A DNA stretch of 64,000 nt from Candidatus Poribacteria bacterium (GCA_958295945.1 OY282386.1:5202204-5266203); one strand, 5' to 3'. Positions 9,018 through 19,354 are shown, counted from the stretch's first letter. Made by a program: numbers and translations. The notes: a model not told the origin generated them from the sequence alone.

Positions 9018-9785
9018 TTATCTATCTTGTTCAATATAATCGTATTTCGGTTTCTTTTCCTTAGTTGTCTGTTCTTTTTTCGTAGTCTCTGCTTTTGGGT
9101 TATTTGAACTGCTGAATGTTCGGTTGCCAATTTTATAGTCGGTAACTTTCAATATTGGATAGGGACCATCAAAACCAACGATTCTACCATATACTTCTAC
9201 CTCTTCATTCTTCTGTGCAGCATCAATCCGCAGTTGATCATATTCTGGTGAGGCAGTGAATACAAATTTCTGGTCATCTTTACCGGTTGTGAGCGCATGT
9301 AACTGTTCAGAAGTATGCGGTCTATGTCGTGCCCATCCTGGTATATCCCGTATGCTACTACGTGAGAAACCTGGATATGCAAACAAACGTCCCTTCACCG
9401 TCGCTTCAGTTTTTAGGAGATGGACCTGACCTAATCCGTGTCGTCCACGATAGCGCGAGTCCTTCAACTGTCGCATTATGTCATAGACATCAAAATGATG
9501 TGTTTCGCTATACTTTGAAACGCCACGTCTCGGTTTCACTTCTACAACTGTAGAGAAAAGTCTTTTTTTACCGTTTTTATCTATTGGTGTATGGAAGGTA
9601 ACATCTTTTGGATCTGCCCACGGTGTCAACAGATGACGAATTTTAATCGCATCCGCGACTGATATTACATCTGTAATCTCTATTTTCAAGGATTTTAGTT
9701 CGGCTACACTGAGTGTACTAATACCACAGATTAGAAACATCAACAGTGCAACACGAAAGATACTGCTGAAATATGTGCGTTTCAT
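9018..9785 (-). CDS. Secreted protein of unknown function
   Basis: Not recognised. The start chosen is the ATG preceded by GAGGAACACACT, which opens directly into a Sec signal peptide (MKRTYFSSIFRVALLMFLIC...STLSVAE). A longer frame begins 18 codons upstream but lacks a ribosome binding site. The mature region of about 225 aa is mixed alpha/beta by appearance: a first stretch to residue 80 (SLKIEITDVISVADAIKI), a His/Arg-rich middle, then an OB- or stalk-like segment (EVYGRIVGFDGPYPILKVTDYKIG), and a Lys/Glu/Thr-rich tail. The second half (VTVKGRLFAYPG...VEVYGRIVGFDG) has a repeated beta pattern typical of nucleic-acid- or ligand-binding barrels, but that is only an impression. Confidence 0.65.
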   Translation of the reverse strand: MKRTYFSSIFRVALLMFLICGISTLSVAELKSLKIEITDVISVADAIKIRHLLTPWADPKDVTFHTPIDKNGKKRLFSTVVEVKPRRGVSKYSETHHFDVYDIMRQLKDSRYRGRHGLGQVHLLKTEATVKGRLFAYPGFSRSSIRDIPGWARHRPHTSEQLHALTTGKDDQKFVFTASPEYDQLRIDAAQKNEEVEVYGRIVGFDGPYPILKVTDYKIGNRTFSSSNNPKAETTKKEQTTKEKKPKYDYIEQDR

Positions 9786-9850
9786 AGTGTGTTCCTCGTT
9801 TGTATTGTTTATCTTATATCCATTAAGTCTATTATACATTGATATACAGA

Positions 9851-10940
9851 CAGAACTTACGCATTTTTAAAAATTATTGAAGGATTAGAGAGTTGAAATC
9901 GCATATAATCATCCAATAAACTTTGTTTTAGTTCATAAATTGTTTTACCATGTTTGCGCGCAACACGTTTCAAACAGACCCATACTTGAAAACAACAAGC
10001 AATATGATTTCTTTGGGCACGCAACTTGCGGCATTGACATTTACCAATACCGGTGACTTGTTTGATCTCACGATGAAGTTGTTCAATCTTCCAACGCACG
10101 CGACATTCTTGGCGTGTCGCATCCGCATCCGATTGAGATAAATCGTTTGTCGCAATATATTCCGTGCGTCCGTTAGAGGAGACTAACCGGAACAACTTCA
10201 CTTGATGCCCTTTTGGAAACTTCTTGATGTGCACGTGCTTTCCGTGTTGCGTTTCTGTCTGTGTCCAAGATAACTTTTGGACTTGTTGGTGTGGTTCAAC
10301 GCCGTCCGTATCGTTTACAAGACGATTGCGTTTCAGTGGCACATAATAAATCTTAGAAAGTTTTTCAATCGCTTTCATGACTTGCATGGATGCATACCAA
10401 CTATCCATTAGCACCGTCCGAAACGGGAGTTGTTTTTTGAAGACCGCGTTTTGCAGCATGTCTAATAAATGGTCTATTTTGGTTTTTCCATCATGGTCTT
10501 TGTCGTAAATGCGATAATCAATGATCCAATACTCTTGCGTCTTTGGGTTGACATAGAGACACGTTACAATACCGATGCCATCAACGACTTTTTTGTCGCT
10601 ACCACTCCACTGAGGACGGAGAGCTTCAATCTTTTTCGCATGCGGTTTAGGTAGCACAACATCATCAAAAGCAATGTGCCCTTGATCATCAAACTCAATG
10701 TCATCCTGGACAGACTGCCAGAGTTCGCTTGATGGAATGTTCTCATTTCTCAAAAAACGATTGAGTTGATCATGGCTCCATTTCTCAGACTGATCACCAA
10801 AGTACGTTTGCGTCCAGTTCGTAAAACTTGATAACAAAAATTGACAATAATCGGAAAATAGGTTTTCCTTCTTTTTAGATTGTGTCCATGTAGTCATAAT
10901 AGAATAGTATACACCATTTTATAAAAATGCGTAAGTCCTG
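9851..10940 (-). mobile_element. 1,090-bp IS element, copy 1 (IS4-superfamily)
   Basis: Terminal inverted repeats CAGAACTTACGCATTTTT (left) and the inverse of CAGGACTTACGCATTTTT (right) bound one transposase gene. The 5-bp direct repeat ACAGA flanks it on both sides (9846-9850 and 10941-10945). An apparently identical copy lies at 25508-26597 with a different 5-bp duplication (ATGGT), so both ends are defined to the base and the element moved recently. Confidence 0.95.
9857..10897 (-). CDS. DDE transposase of the 1,090-bp IS, copy 1
   Basis: Catalyses cut-and-paste movement of the element. The 346-aa protein has the RNase H-like DDE layout of the IS4 superfamily: a first acidic region KKVVDGIGIVTCLYV, a second in RTVLMDSWYASMQVM, and the C-terminal R-(3)-E-(6)-K signature in RWKIEQLHREIK. 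The Tyr that usually precedes this signature by three residues is a Cys here (ECRVRW). It fills nearly the whole element and is identical in protein sequence to the copy at 25514-26554, so it is probably functional. Confidence 0.93.
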   Translation of the reverse strand: MTTWTQSKKKENLFSDYCQFLLSSFTNWTQTYFGDQSEKWSHDQLNRFLRNENIPSSELWQSVQDDIEFDDQGHIAFDDVVLPKPHAKKIEALRPQWSGSDKKVVDGIGIVTCLYVNPKTQEYWIIDYRIYDKDHDGKTKIDHLLDMLQNAVFKKQLPFRTVLMDSWYASMQVMKAIEKLSKIYYVPLKRNRLVNDTDGVEPHQQVQKLSWTQTETQHGKHVHIKKFPKGHQVKLFRLVSSNGRTEYIATNDLSQSDADATRQECRVRWKIEQLHREIKQVTGIGKCQCRKLRAQRNHIACCFQVWVCLKRVARKHGKTIYELKQSLLDDYMRFQLSNPSIIFKNA

Positions 10941-11119
10941 ACAGACAATGTGCAAATGATAATTGTGTTTGTATCTCCCTCTATGGAAAAACCAGTCATA
11001 AAAGACATTTCCCCACGGTAGGTGATGAATGCTATATGTACATTCATGCCGTTGATTTGAAGGTCTCCTAACCTCTCTGTTGCAATGTGTCTAACTAATT
11101 CATAGGTTTGCCATGAATT

Positions 11120-12574
11120 CAATACCTTCGCCAAAAAAATTGTTGAATAAATTGGGCAAATGTCCTAAAGTTATGCAAATATATTAATAAAATAACTTTG
11201 AAAGGACAATTGCCCATGCAAGTAATTATAGCACTTTTTGCAGTTTTTGCACCACATATATCTGCAACGACAGGACGCCAATTATCATGTGTTGTCCTCG
11301 CAGTGCTTGCGATGACAGGACGGGTCACCATGTTAAATATCTCTCGTTGGACATCAAAAGGCGGTAGCTACCGCACACTTCAACGCTTTTTCAACACGGT
11401 GCTGCCTTGGCCGACCCTCTTCTGGGTGTTTTTTCGCACACACCTGCTTGATCGTGAAAGCGAATATATCATCGTAGGAGACGAAACAATCAAGCCCAAA
11501 ACGGGTTCAAAGACTTTTGGTTTAGACCGTTTCTTTTCTTCAACACATGGCAAAGCGATCCCAAGTTTGTCATTCTTAGCCGTGTCCTTAGTGAGTGTCA
11601 ATGAACGGCGTTCTTATCCAATGGCTATAGAACAAATCGTCCGAGATGACACATCATCGACTTCAGCTGCCAAACAAGATGCTACCCCAAAGGACCCCTT
11701 GAAACGCCCGCGTGGACGCCCAAAAGGGAGCAAAAACCGAGATAAAACCGATGTCGTGATTATCGGTGTTTTGAAACAACTTCAAATTATGATCAAAACG
11801 CTACTGTCAAAAGTCGGCGGTGCGATCCAACTCCGGTATTTAGTGCTTGATGGATATTTTGGACATAATAACGGAGGACAAATGACAAGACAATGTGATC
11901 TCCATCTCATCTCAAAACTTCGCTCGGATGCCGCACTGTTTTGGCAACCGACAGACGAAAAAGAAGGCCCCGGACACCCACGGCTCTACGGGGAAAGGTT
12001 CAACCCACAACAGATTGATCCGAAATATCGCATCTCTATCCAAACCGATGGAAATATCAGAACCGACATCTATCAAGGACACCTGCGAAACCAAAAGTTC
12101 CCAGAACTTCTAAACGTCGTTTGCCTCCTCAAGACAAACTTGAAAACAAAAAAGCAATCACACATCCTATTGTTTAGTTCTGATTTAGCATTAGACGCAG
12201 AAAAGATGATTGACTATTATTCCCTTCGTTTCCAAATCGAGTTCAACTTCCGGGATGCGAAACAATATTGGGGATTGCAAGATGCTATGAATGTCAACAA
12301 AGAACCCGTGAACACTGCAGCAAATCTATCAATGTTTATGATCCATGTCAGTGCGAAACTCATGGAAAAGGACAGATGTCAGAATCCCGAATATAGTGTA
12401 TTAGATCTCAAATCGCGCTACCGAGGGCTGAAATATGTGCATGAAACATTAAAAATGCTTCCGCAAAAACCTGAACCAATTGTTATTCAGCAAATCACTG
12501 AACATCTGGGTTCAATCGGTGCTATTCATCACACACAACCCAATCTTAACCCAGGATAATTGGCGAAGGTATTG
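11120..12574 (+). mobile_element. 1,455-bp IS4-family element
   Basis: Perfect 15-bp inverted ends CAATACCTTCGCCAA and TTGGCGAAGGTATTG enclose one transposase gene. The 7-bp sequence ATGAATT is duplicated immediately outside both ends (11113-11119, 12575-12581). It lies only 179 bp from the 1,090-bp IS, between the efflux operon and the secreted-protein gene. A 7-bp duplication fits the ISPepr1-type branch of IS4 as I remember it, but family placement rests mainly on the transposase. Confidence 0.93.
11216..12559 (+). CDS. IS4-family transposase
   Basis: Cut-and-paste DDE transposase. The first Asp lies in YIIVGDETIKPKTGSK, the second in YLVLDGYFGHNNG, and the C-terminal signature Y-(2)-R-(3)-E-(6)-K is complete in YSLRFQIEFNFRDAK, which is diagnostic for IS4. 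A low-complexity basic linker PRGRPKGSKNRDK sits mid-protein. The ATG at 11216 follows AAAGGA with normal spacing; a TTG six codons upstream is a possible alternative. The gene is intact (447 aa) and flanked by perfect inverted repeats. Confidence 0.93.
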   Translation: MQVIIALFAVFAPHISATTGRQLSCVVLAVLAMTGRVTMLNISRWTSKGGSYRTLQRFFNTVLPWPTLFWVFFRTHLLDRESEYIIVGDETIKPKTGSKTFGLDRFFSSTHGKAIPSLSFLAVSLVSVNERRSYPMAIEQIVRDDTSSTSAAKQDATPKDPLKRPRGRPKGSKNRDKTDVVIIGVLKQLQIMIKTLLSKVGGAIQLRYLVLDGYFGHNNGGQMTRQCDLHLISKLRSDAALFWQPTDEKEGPGHPRLYGERFNPQQIDPKYRISIQTDGNIRTDIYQGHLRNQKFPELLNVVCLLKTNLKTKKQSHILLFSSDLALDAEKMIDYYSLRFQIEFNFRDAKQYWGLQDAMNVNKEPVNTAANLSMFMIHVSAKLMEKDRCQNPEYSVLDLKSRYRGLKYVHETLKMLPQKPEPIVIQQITEHLGSIGAIHHTQPNLNPG

Positions 12575-12631
12575 ATGAATTATCCTGATATATATACTAA
12601 CGTCCATATCAACCAATAGATGACAGGATAC

Positions 12632-15600
12632 CTATTCTTCTGCATTACGTTTTTCAACAAGGTAATACAATGCAGGCAAAACAAGCAATGTCAAAAAGGT
12701 TGCAGTAATCATACCACCGCTGATAACAATAGCAAGCGGTTTCTGTAGTTCCGCACCTGAACCGTGTGCTAACGCAAGGGGAAGCATTCCAAGTCCTGTG
12801 GTCAATGCAGTCATTAAAACAGGACTAATCCGTTCTGATGCGCCTTTCATCACAGCATCATATAACGACATACCTTCAGAACGAAGCGCATTGATATGTG
12901 ATACAAGGATGATGCCGTTTCTCACAGCAATACCGAACAACAGAATGAAACCAACCATTGACGGAATGCTCAAGACACCACCTGTTAAAAATACACTGAC
13001 TACCCCACCAATTAACGCTAACGGCAGGTTTAGTATTACCAGTAGTGTCAGTTTCATAGATCCCAATGCAAGAAACAACAGAATAACTATTCCGATCAAG
13101 ACAAATCCTGTTTGTATGATAATCCGTCTCTGTGCTCGCTGTTGACTTTCGAATTGTCCACTATACGTGAGGAAATACTCTTCTGGTATATCAATCTGTG
13201 ATTCAATTTTATCCTGAACTTCTGTAATAAAGTTCCCCAAGTCTCTATTTTGAACATTACATTGAATTACGATGCGACGTGATACATTCTCACGATTGAT
13301 AGTATTCGGTCCCTTTCCAAATTTGATGTCAGCAACCTGTCTTAGTGGAATGAATGCCCCTGAAGGCGTTTTGAGTTTTAGGCTACCGAAGGATTCAACA
13401 GTTTTGACAAGTGTCGGGTCAATCCGAACAACGAGGTCGTATTGACGTTGTCCTTGAATTATTTGACTGACTGTTTCACCTTTGAATGCAGCCTCAGCGA
13501 AATGTGTGATGTCTTGAACATTTAAACCGTATCGCGCCGCTTCAAAACGTTTTACCTTGATCTGAAGTTGATCTATCATCACCTGTTGTTCAACATGCAG
13601 ATCAGCAACACCTTCAATACTTGACAATACACCTTCGATTTCCTGTGCTTTCTGTCTTAACATTTCAAGGTCTGGACCGAACAATTTCAAGGCTACTTGA
13701 GCACTAACACCAGACAGAAGATGATCCAGACGGTGTTGAATTGGTTGACCAACGGAGACCAAAACACCGGGGAAATTCTCTGTGGAAAGCAGTTCACGCA
13801 CTTCTTCAAGTAAATCTTCACGAGTTTTCTCCCGATCATCTGGTGGTTTGAAATTTACAACGATTTCATGCGTATTCACATCGTGCGCATGTTCATCCGC
13901 TTCCGCACGACCTGTCCGACTACTAACACTTATGACATCTGATATCTCGTTTTTCAGTTTTATTTCCATTTCACGACCAATACGTGTGGATTCTCCGAGC
14001 GATGTTCCTGGGGGTGAAAGCACACTGATTGTAAATGTCGCTTCATCCATTACGGGTAAAAATTCTCTACCTAACCTCGGTATTGATACAACTGTCAGAA
14101 TTATCAATATCAATGCCACAGTCACCACAAGCCAACGTAAACGTATGACGAGTGCAAGAATAGGACGGTATGCATGCTTTATCCACATCACAACAGGTTG
14201 GAGTGTCAATGCAGTCTCGACATCTGAATCTGGGGCTAATGCAAGAACGAATAGTCTCCACCGCACCACCAGATTACGGAAAAAATTGAATATGCTCTTA
14301 ATCCAACCAAACATTCCACGTTTCTGCGTCCGGTCAACACCAGAAATTGGAACTTGCAACGGTATGTCTCTAACACGTCCTAACAGTAAATCACTAAGCA
14401 CGGGAACGACAGTCAGTGCTACGAACAATGATGCCGCCATTGAAATCACAACTGCCCAACCGAGTGGACGGAACATTCTACCCTCAATTCCGCTCAGACT
14501 AAACAGTGGTAAGAATACAAGGATAATTATCAAGGTAGCAAATACGATAGACACGCGCATCTCATCACTCGCCCGGGTCACAACCTGTATCGGTGTTTCC
14601 TCTGATTCATTCCCTAACTCACGAAGATGGAAGTACTCTTGTAACCGACGAAATATGTTTTCTACATAAACAATCGCATCGTCAACTACCATACCCACAG
14701 CAATTGCCAAACCCGCAAGGGTCATAATGTTTAAAGTGCCACCTTGTGAAAGCAATACAATAATTGCGATGATCAGTGATAAAGGAATTGCTGTCAGTGT
14801 AATCAGCGCAGTACGTATATTAAAGAGGAAGATTATCAGAACAATGACAACAAGGATTGCACCATCACGCAATGCTTCTTTGACAGTATCTACTGCACGA
14901 CGTATCAAATCCGCTTGGGCATATTCGACTTCAACCTTAACACCATCAGGTAATGTCTTTTCAAGCGATTCCAATTCAGCTTCGACGCTATCACTGAGGG
15001 CAAGCGTATTGATACCGGGTTGTTTCACGACTTTCCCTAATACTGTTTCCTCACCATTACGGCTTCCCGCACCACGACGAATTTCAGGAAGCGTCCCAAT
15101 CTTCACAGTCGCAATGTCCTTGACCAGAACGGGGGTGTTATGTTCGCGGACATCAATTACTACATTCTCAATATCTTCTACCGATTCAATTCTTCCTAAA
15201 CCACGAATCATTAACTCTTTGGCACCCTTAATTAAAAACCCACCTGCAGCGTTGTCATTGCTCTTTTCAAGGGCGTGGGCAACATCTTCAAGTGAAATAC
15301 CGTAACTCACCAAACGTTCAGGATTAACAAAGACTTGAAACTGTTTAACATATCCACCAAGGTTAATTACATTAGCAATACCACCCTGCGATTGGAGCCG
15401 ATAACGGATGATCCAATCAGCAATATCACGCATCTCCATCGGATCAAGTTTATTATCCTCACTTGATTCATCTACGAGTGCATATTCCATTATCTCACCC
15501 AATAGTGAAGATGTAGGTAAAATTATCGGTGTATCAACACCTTCTGGTAAATTGGGCCCTACAAGTTGAAGCCTTTCATTTACCATCTGACGGGCAAGAA

Positions 15601-15910
15601 AGATATCCATTCCCCACTCAAATTCAACAAAAACAAGCGATAATCCAATAGCAGACGATGAACGAACACGAGTCACATCGGGGGCACCGTTCATTGAACT
15701 TTCAATCGGTAGTGTTACAAGTGTTTCAATCTCCTCTGGTGACCATCCATGTGCTTCGGATAGGACAGTAATACGCGGTGGATTAATGTCAGGATACACA
15801 TCAATCGGTGCACTTTGAAACATTCTGAAACCGATTATAACTGCGGCGATAAGACCACAAACAACAAGGAGTCTATTCCTAAGTGAAACTTCAGTGATTT
15901 TTGACCACAT
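12632..15910 (-). CDS. RND-family efflux pump, CusA/CzcA-like
   Basis: Inner-membrane proton-driven pump that extrudes metal ions or small molecules through a tripartite envelope complex. The 1,092 residues have the RND plan: TM1 near residues 13-31 followed by DVYPDINPPRITV, a large periplasmic loop, TM2-6 (about 335-500), a second loop and TM8-12 (about 880-1080). In the TM4 region the sequence is AVGMVVDDAIVYVEN, which keeps the Asp-Asp/Glu relay residues but lacks the DFGxxxDGA signature of Zn/Co/Cd pumps, so the substrate is not settled. It is the last gene of the operon, 24 bp after the adaptor stop. Confidence 0.9.
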   Translation of the reverse strand: MWSKITEVSLRNRLLVVCGLIAAVIIGFRMFQSAPIDVYPDINPPRITVLSEAHGWSPEEIETLVTLPIESSMNGAPDVTRVRSSSAIGLSLVFVEFEWGMDIFLARQMVNERLQLVGPNLPEGVDTPIILPTSSLLGEIMEYALVDESSEDNKLDPMEMRDIADWIIRYRLQSQGGIANVINLGGYVKQFQVFVNPERLVSYGISLEDVAHALEKSNDNAAGGFLIKGAKELMIRGLGRIESVEDIENVVIDVREHNTPVLVKDIATVKIGTLPEIRRGAGSRNGEETVLGKVVKQPGINTLALSDSVEAELESLEKTLPDGVKVEVEYAQADLIRRAVDTVKEALRDGAILVVIVLIIFLFNIRTALITLTAIPLSLIIAIIVLLSQGGTLNIMTLAGLAIAVGMVVDDAIVYVENIFRRLQEYFHLRELGNESEETPIQVVTRASDEMRVSIVFATLIIILVFLPLFSLSGIEGRMFRPLGWAVVISMAASLFVALTVVPVLSDLLLGRVRDIPLQVPISGVDRTQKRGMFGWIKSIFNFFRNLVVRWRLFVLALAPDSDVETALTLQPVVMWIKHAYRPILALVIRLRWLVVTVALILIILTVVSIPRLGREFLPVMDEATFTISVLSPPGTSLGESTRIGREMEIKLKNEISDVISVSSRTGRAEADEHAHDVNTHEIVVNFKPPDDREKTREDLLEEVRELLSTENFPGVLVSVGQPIQHRLDHLLSGVSAQVALKLFGPDLEMLRQKAQEIEGVLSSIEGVADLHVEQQVMIDQLQIKVKRFEAARYGLNVQDITHFAEAAFKGETVSQIIQGQRQYDLVVRIDPTLVKTVESFGSLKLKTPSGAFIPLRQVADIKFGKGPNTINRENVSRRIVIQCNVQNRDLGNFITEVQDKIESQIDIPEEYFLTYSGQFESQQRAQRRIIIQTGFVLIGIVILLFLALGSMKLTLLVILNLPLALIGGVVSVFLTGGVLSIPSMVGFILLFGIAVRNGIILVSHINALRSEGMSLYDAVMKGASERISPVLMTALTTGLGMLPLALAHGSGAELQKPLAIVISGGMITATFLTLLVLPALYYLVEKRNAEE

Positions 15911-15934
15911 AGATTTACCTCATTTCCTTTGAAA

Positions 15935-17854
15935 CTAATGTCCATGTCCAGCATGTGGATCATCTACAATTGCTGTGCCTGCTGATGCTCTCATGAGTTG
16001 ATGTGTTCCTTGGATGACCACCATCTCACCTGCATGCACACCGTCTTTGATTTCAATATACCGGTCATCTTTTACTCCAACTTTTACTTCATGCTTGAGA
16101 TATGCGTTATTAGATTCAACAAACACTATCTGTGTAGCACCATCTTCTATGACTGCACTTAACGGTACTGACAGGACATCATCTATCTTGTCTATAACAA
16201 GGGTCTGTTCGGCAAACATTCCCGGTTTCAGTTGACGATTGGAATTATCTACCTCTGTCCAAAAATGCACTGTGCGTTTTTCTGGGTCTACCACCGCAGA
16301 AATTTGGGATATCTTACCCGTGAATACTATTCCTGAATAGGCGGGTACACGAATTCGCACTTCACTACCTACATCCCACTTGTTGTGCAAAAGTGCAAGT
16401 GAGTCTTCATAGGCTTCACCTTCAATCCAAACAACATCGGTGTCAAGTATTCCAAACAAAGTGCTGTTTCTGTCAACGGTTTCCCCGAGCGATACATCTT
16501 GCTTGGTGATTTTTCCAGTGGCTGTGGCTGTTACAAATAATCGAGAATGGGGTTTTCCTGTTTGGATTATCTTATCAATTTCCTCTGATGTCATTCCATA
16601 CACTTCAAGTTTCTGTTGAACCTTTTGCAATACAATGGTAGCGTTACGCTGTGCCTCTTCCGTTTGTAACAACGCTTCTAATGTCTCTGAATTCGTCATG
16701 AAGGGCGCGTAATTGTCAATTAATGCATCTGTAGCAATTTCGCTAAATGAAGCGATCTTGCCACTTTTCATCAGTGTCTTCAGATGCATTTCTGACAATC
16801 CTGCCGCTAACACACGTTGTTTGTGTGCATGAACCTTGATTTCAGCCGAATTGAATGCTGTTTCTGCATCTACAAGTCCAGTTGCCTCTTCTATGAGTGA
16901 AACATATTTTAATGCTGGATGACCATCTTCTTTATTTGAAACAGAATTAACTTGTCCAGCATCTTTCCTATCCTGATGAAGCAGTTTAAGGATAGGTGTT
17001 TTTCCATCATCGTCAAGTATCTTCTGAAGCAACTGATCATTGACACCAAGCAATCGGAATTGCCGTTTTGCACCAGCAAATGTATTTATCGCTTTCGTGT
17101 ATTCTGCTTTACGTGCCACAAGTTCCTTCTGTGCTGAAATTCGCATCTCCGTGAGAGATTCAATACGTTCCAGCGTGTTCTTAAGCAATTTTCGTTCAAC
17201 ATCGGCTGTGATCAGGTCAACACGCATCTGTTCCAATGCAGAAACAGTCTTCGCAATAGCAAGCGATCTGTGCTTAAGATATGCTGTTTTCTGCTGTTGC
17301 ATTTCCGCAATTGATTCCAGATAGTCAATCTGTCGGGTTTGTAGTTCCAGACGAATCTGTTTGGCAAATACAGATCGCTGTTTCGCTGATTTGGATTCTA
17401 ATGATTTCTGTTGACGTCCTGCTTCTATGAGATCAATCTCTGCCAATTGCAGGTCAAGACTTTCTAATTCCAGTAGAACGTCCCCTTCCTTAACCATATC
17501 ACCAAGGTTGGCATGGATTCGTTTCACGATTCCACCAATACGAGGCGTGACAATTGCTTGTCTTCCAGGATGTGCAATTATATTACCAGTAACTTGTACT
17601 ACCTTTTCAATTGTATGTAGGTCTGCTTCAGCAGTTTTCAAACCGATATTGGCTTTTGCCTTATCGGAGAGAATCACTTCGTTATCTTCAGTATGATCAT
17701 GAACATCATCATGCGTTTGTCCTCCAGTTTCATTGTCAACCTGTTCATCTTCAGCAAGGGTTTCTGTAATACAATATTCGGAAAGAAACAAGGCACTTAT
17801 CGCAACTAAAATAATAGCCAACAATAGCAATGTATAACAAAATTGGCGTTGCAT
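15935..17854 (-). CDS. RND efflux periplasmic adaptor (membrane fusion protein)
   Basis: Links the RND pump to the outer-membrane channel. The ATG at 17854 follows AAGGAG exactly; a frame extending 15 codons further lacks a site. The N-terminus is a membrane anchor (CYTLLLLAIILVAISALFL), then a His/Asp/Glu-rich stretch (HDDVHDHTEDNE) suited to metal binding. The lipoyl/barrel half-motif GNIIAHPGRQAIVTPRIGGIVKRI begins the hairpin domain, a long coiled coil fills residues 130-380, and beta-barrel and membrane-proximal segments follow. The last residues are again His-rich (DDPHAGHGH). At 639 aa it is longer than most adaptors because the helical hairpin is enlarged. Confidence 0.88.
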   Translation of the reverse strand: MQRQFCYTLLLLAIILVAISALFLSEYCITETLAEDEQVDNETGGQTHDDVHDHTEDNEVILSDKAKANIGLKTAEADLHTIEKVVQVTGNIIAHPGRQAIVTPRIGGIVKRIHANLGDMVKEGDVLLELESLDLQLAEIDLIEAGRQQKSLESKSAKQRSVFAKQIRLELQTRQIDYLESIAEMQQQKTAYLKHRSLAIAKTVSALEQMRVDLITADVERKLLKNTLERIESLTEMRISAQKELVARKAEYTKAINTFAGAKRQFRLLGVNDQLLQKILDDDGKTPILKLLHQDRKDAGQVNSVSNKEDGHPALKYVSLIEEATGLVDAETAFNSAEIKVHAHKQRVLAAGLSEMHLKTLMKSGKIASFSEIATDALIDNYAPFMTNSETLEALLQTEEAQRNATIVLQKVQQKLEVYGMTSEEIDKIIQTGKPHSRLFVTATATGKITKQDVSLGETVDRNSTLFGILDTDVVWIEGEAYEDSLALLHNKWDVGSEVRIRVPAYSGIVFTGKISQISAVVDPEKRTVHFWTEVDNSNRQLKPGMFAEQTLVIDKIDDVLSVPLSAVIEDGATQIVFVESNNAYLKHEVKVGVKDDRYIEIKDGVHAGEMVVIQGTHQLMRASAGTAIVDDPHAGHGH

Positions 17855-17904
17855 ACTATTTCTCCTTATAGATTCTGTGTATCTCACTTTTGTTGTCAAA
17901 ACAC

Positions 17905-19149
17905 TTACTCAGCCAAAGTTATGGATGTTCCGATAGCAGTCTCAAGTTCAACAAATGCTTTAATATATGATGCAATAGCATCAAGATATGCAAATCGTGT
18001 TTTGACAAATTCGTTCTGTATCAATATAAGCTCAAAAAGTTGTGCTTCTCCCAATTCGTAAGCACTACGGGTACGTGTTAGATTTTCATTGAGTAACTTC
18101 ATTAAATCGTCATCATAAAATTTCAGGTTTTGTTGGGCAGCATTTAGAGAAAGATACGCTGCCATCACTTCACGTTCAATCTGTCGCTCGGTATTGTTAA
18201 TCTGGGCATTATCCTCATGTTTCTGTGCTTTTGCTGCATCAATCTCAGCACGATTCCAATCAAACAACGGCAACGGTATTGAAAACTTCACACCTAATCC
18301 CATCTCACCTGAGCTACGTTCTGCAATACCGCCGATATTCAGATTTGGTATGTTTGCAGCTTTCGCAAGCCGATGTGTGCTTTCGGTCCGTTGCAAACTT
18401 AATTTCTGAGATTTCAGATCTGGTCGATGTGTGAGAGCGCGAGATTTCAAATCTTCAAGTTTCAAACTCATTGACTTTATTTCATCATATTTTCCAGTGG
18501 CAGTTAAAGTCGCATCAAGAGGTGTTCCCATCAATCCATTTAGGTCAAGTTGTGTTAACCGCAAATCATTTTCTAATGTAGCATGCTCTCTTCGGGCAGA
18601 TTGTAATTGAATGTTCGCCAGACCTACTTGTGCCACAGGTATATCACCCGCAGCGAATTGGAACTGTACCATCTCAAACATCTGTTGATTATGACCAATA
18701 ATCTCTTTTGCTAATTTTAATTTGTCTTGGTTAAGAACAACTTGATAGAAAGCAAGTGTAATGGATTTTCTAAGTTTACGCACTTCATCAGTAAGTTCAA
18801 GATTCACTTTTTCAAGGTTTATCTTTGCTATCTGTTTACGGTGTCTACGTTGTCCACCGAGTTCAAAGGATTTTGTTAATTCAAGGATTTGTTCTGCCTC
18901 TTCGCCTCCGATAAATTCGCTTTCTAATTCAGGATTGCTTAGCAGTGCGATACCGTTTAGTTGTGCTTGTGCAACTTTCACTTTTTCACGGAGTACCTTG
19001 AGTGACGGGTTTTCCTGCACCGCAGTATTGATTGCTGATTCAAGTGTGATTTCTTCATGTGAATCTGCAAATACGTTCTCTAATGATCCACCTGAGACAA
19101 ATATGCACATCACAATGAATGTGAAAATTAAACAAAATCTGTTTTTCAT
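17905..19149 (-). CDS. Outer-membrane efflux factor, TolC/CzcC-like
   Basis: Forms the outer-membrane channel of the efflux complex. The ATG at 19149 has AAGGAG upstream and opens into a signal peptide (MKNRFCLIFTFIVMCIFVSGG). The two-fold TolC architecture is visible: ITLESAINTAVQENPSLKVLREKV opens the first helical repeat, and KSLALTHRPDLKSQKLSLQRTE-type sequence opens the second. The helical segments are Ala/Gln-rich. Length of 414 aa fits CzcC-type factors. It is the second gene of the efflux operon, with 50 bp before the adaptor gene. Confidence 0.88.
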   Translation of the reverse strand: MKNRFCLIFTFIVMCIFVSGGSLENVFADSHEEITLESAINTAVQENPSLKVLREKVKVAQAQLNGIALLSNPELESEFIGGEEAEQILELTKSFELGGQRRHRKQIAKINLEKVNLELTDEVRKLRKSITLAFYQVVLNQDKLKLAKEIIGHNQQMFEMVQFQFAAGDIPVAQVGLANIQLQSARREHATLENDLRLTQLDLNGLMGTPLDATLTATGKYDEIKSMSLKLEDLKSRALTHRPDLKSQKLSLQRTESTHRLAKAANIPNLNIGGIAERSSGEMGLGVKFSIPLPLFDWNRAEIDAAKAQKHEDNAQINNTERQIEREVMAAYLSLNAAQQNLKFYDDDLMKLLNENLTRTRSAYELGEAQLFELILIQNEFVKTRFAYLDAIASYIKAFVELETAIGTSITLAE

Positions 19150-19354
19150 TCGTATTGTGCTCCTTACAAGATTGATGATATAAATACACACGGGTAATCG
19201 AATCAAACAGTAATGTAGATTACATCCCGATAACCAGGTAATATTTATAGATTAGTTTCAGATAGGAATTTGCTTAACACAGCACCGATCTGAATACAAT
19301 ATTAGTTCTTGTAGAATATTTCTTTACATAATGCATGGATTGCACATGGAAAGA

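Noticed and set aside
10919-11134. Minus-strand 71-aa ORF between the two ISs
   Set aside because: Its ends lie within the IS inverted repeats. After removing both ISs the frame continues for about 90 codons from a stop without a start codon, so no intact gene can be shown.
13782-15305. Plus-strand ORFs of 192-295 aa inside the RND pump gene
   Set aside because: Ser/Arg-rich composition and full overlap with a highly conserved gene on the other strand.
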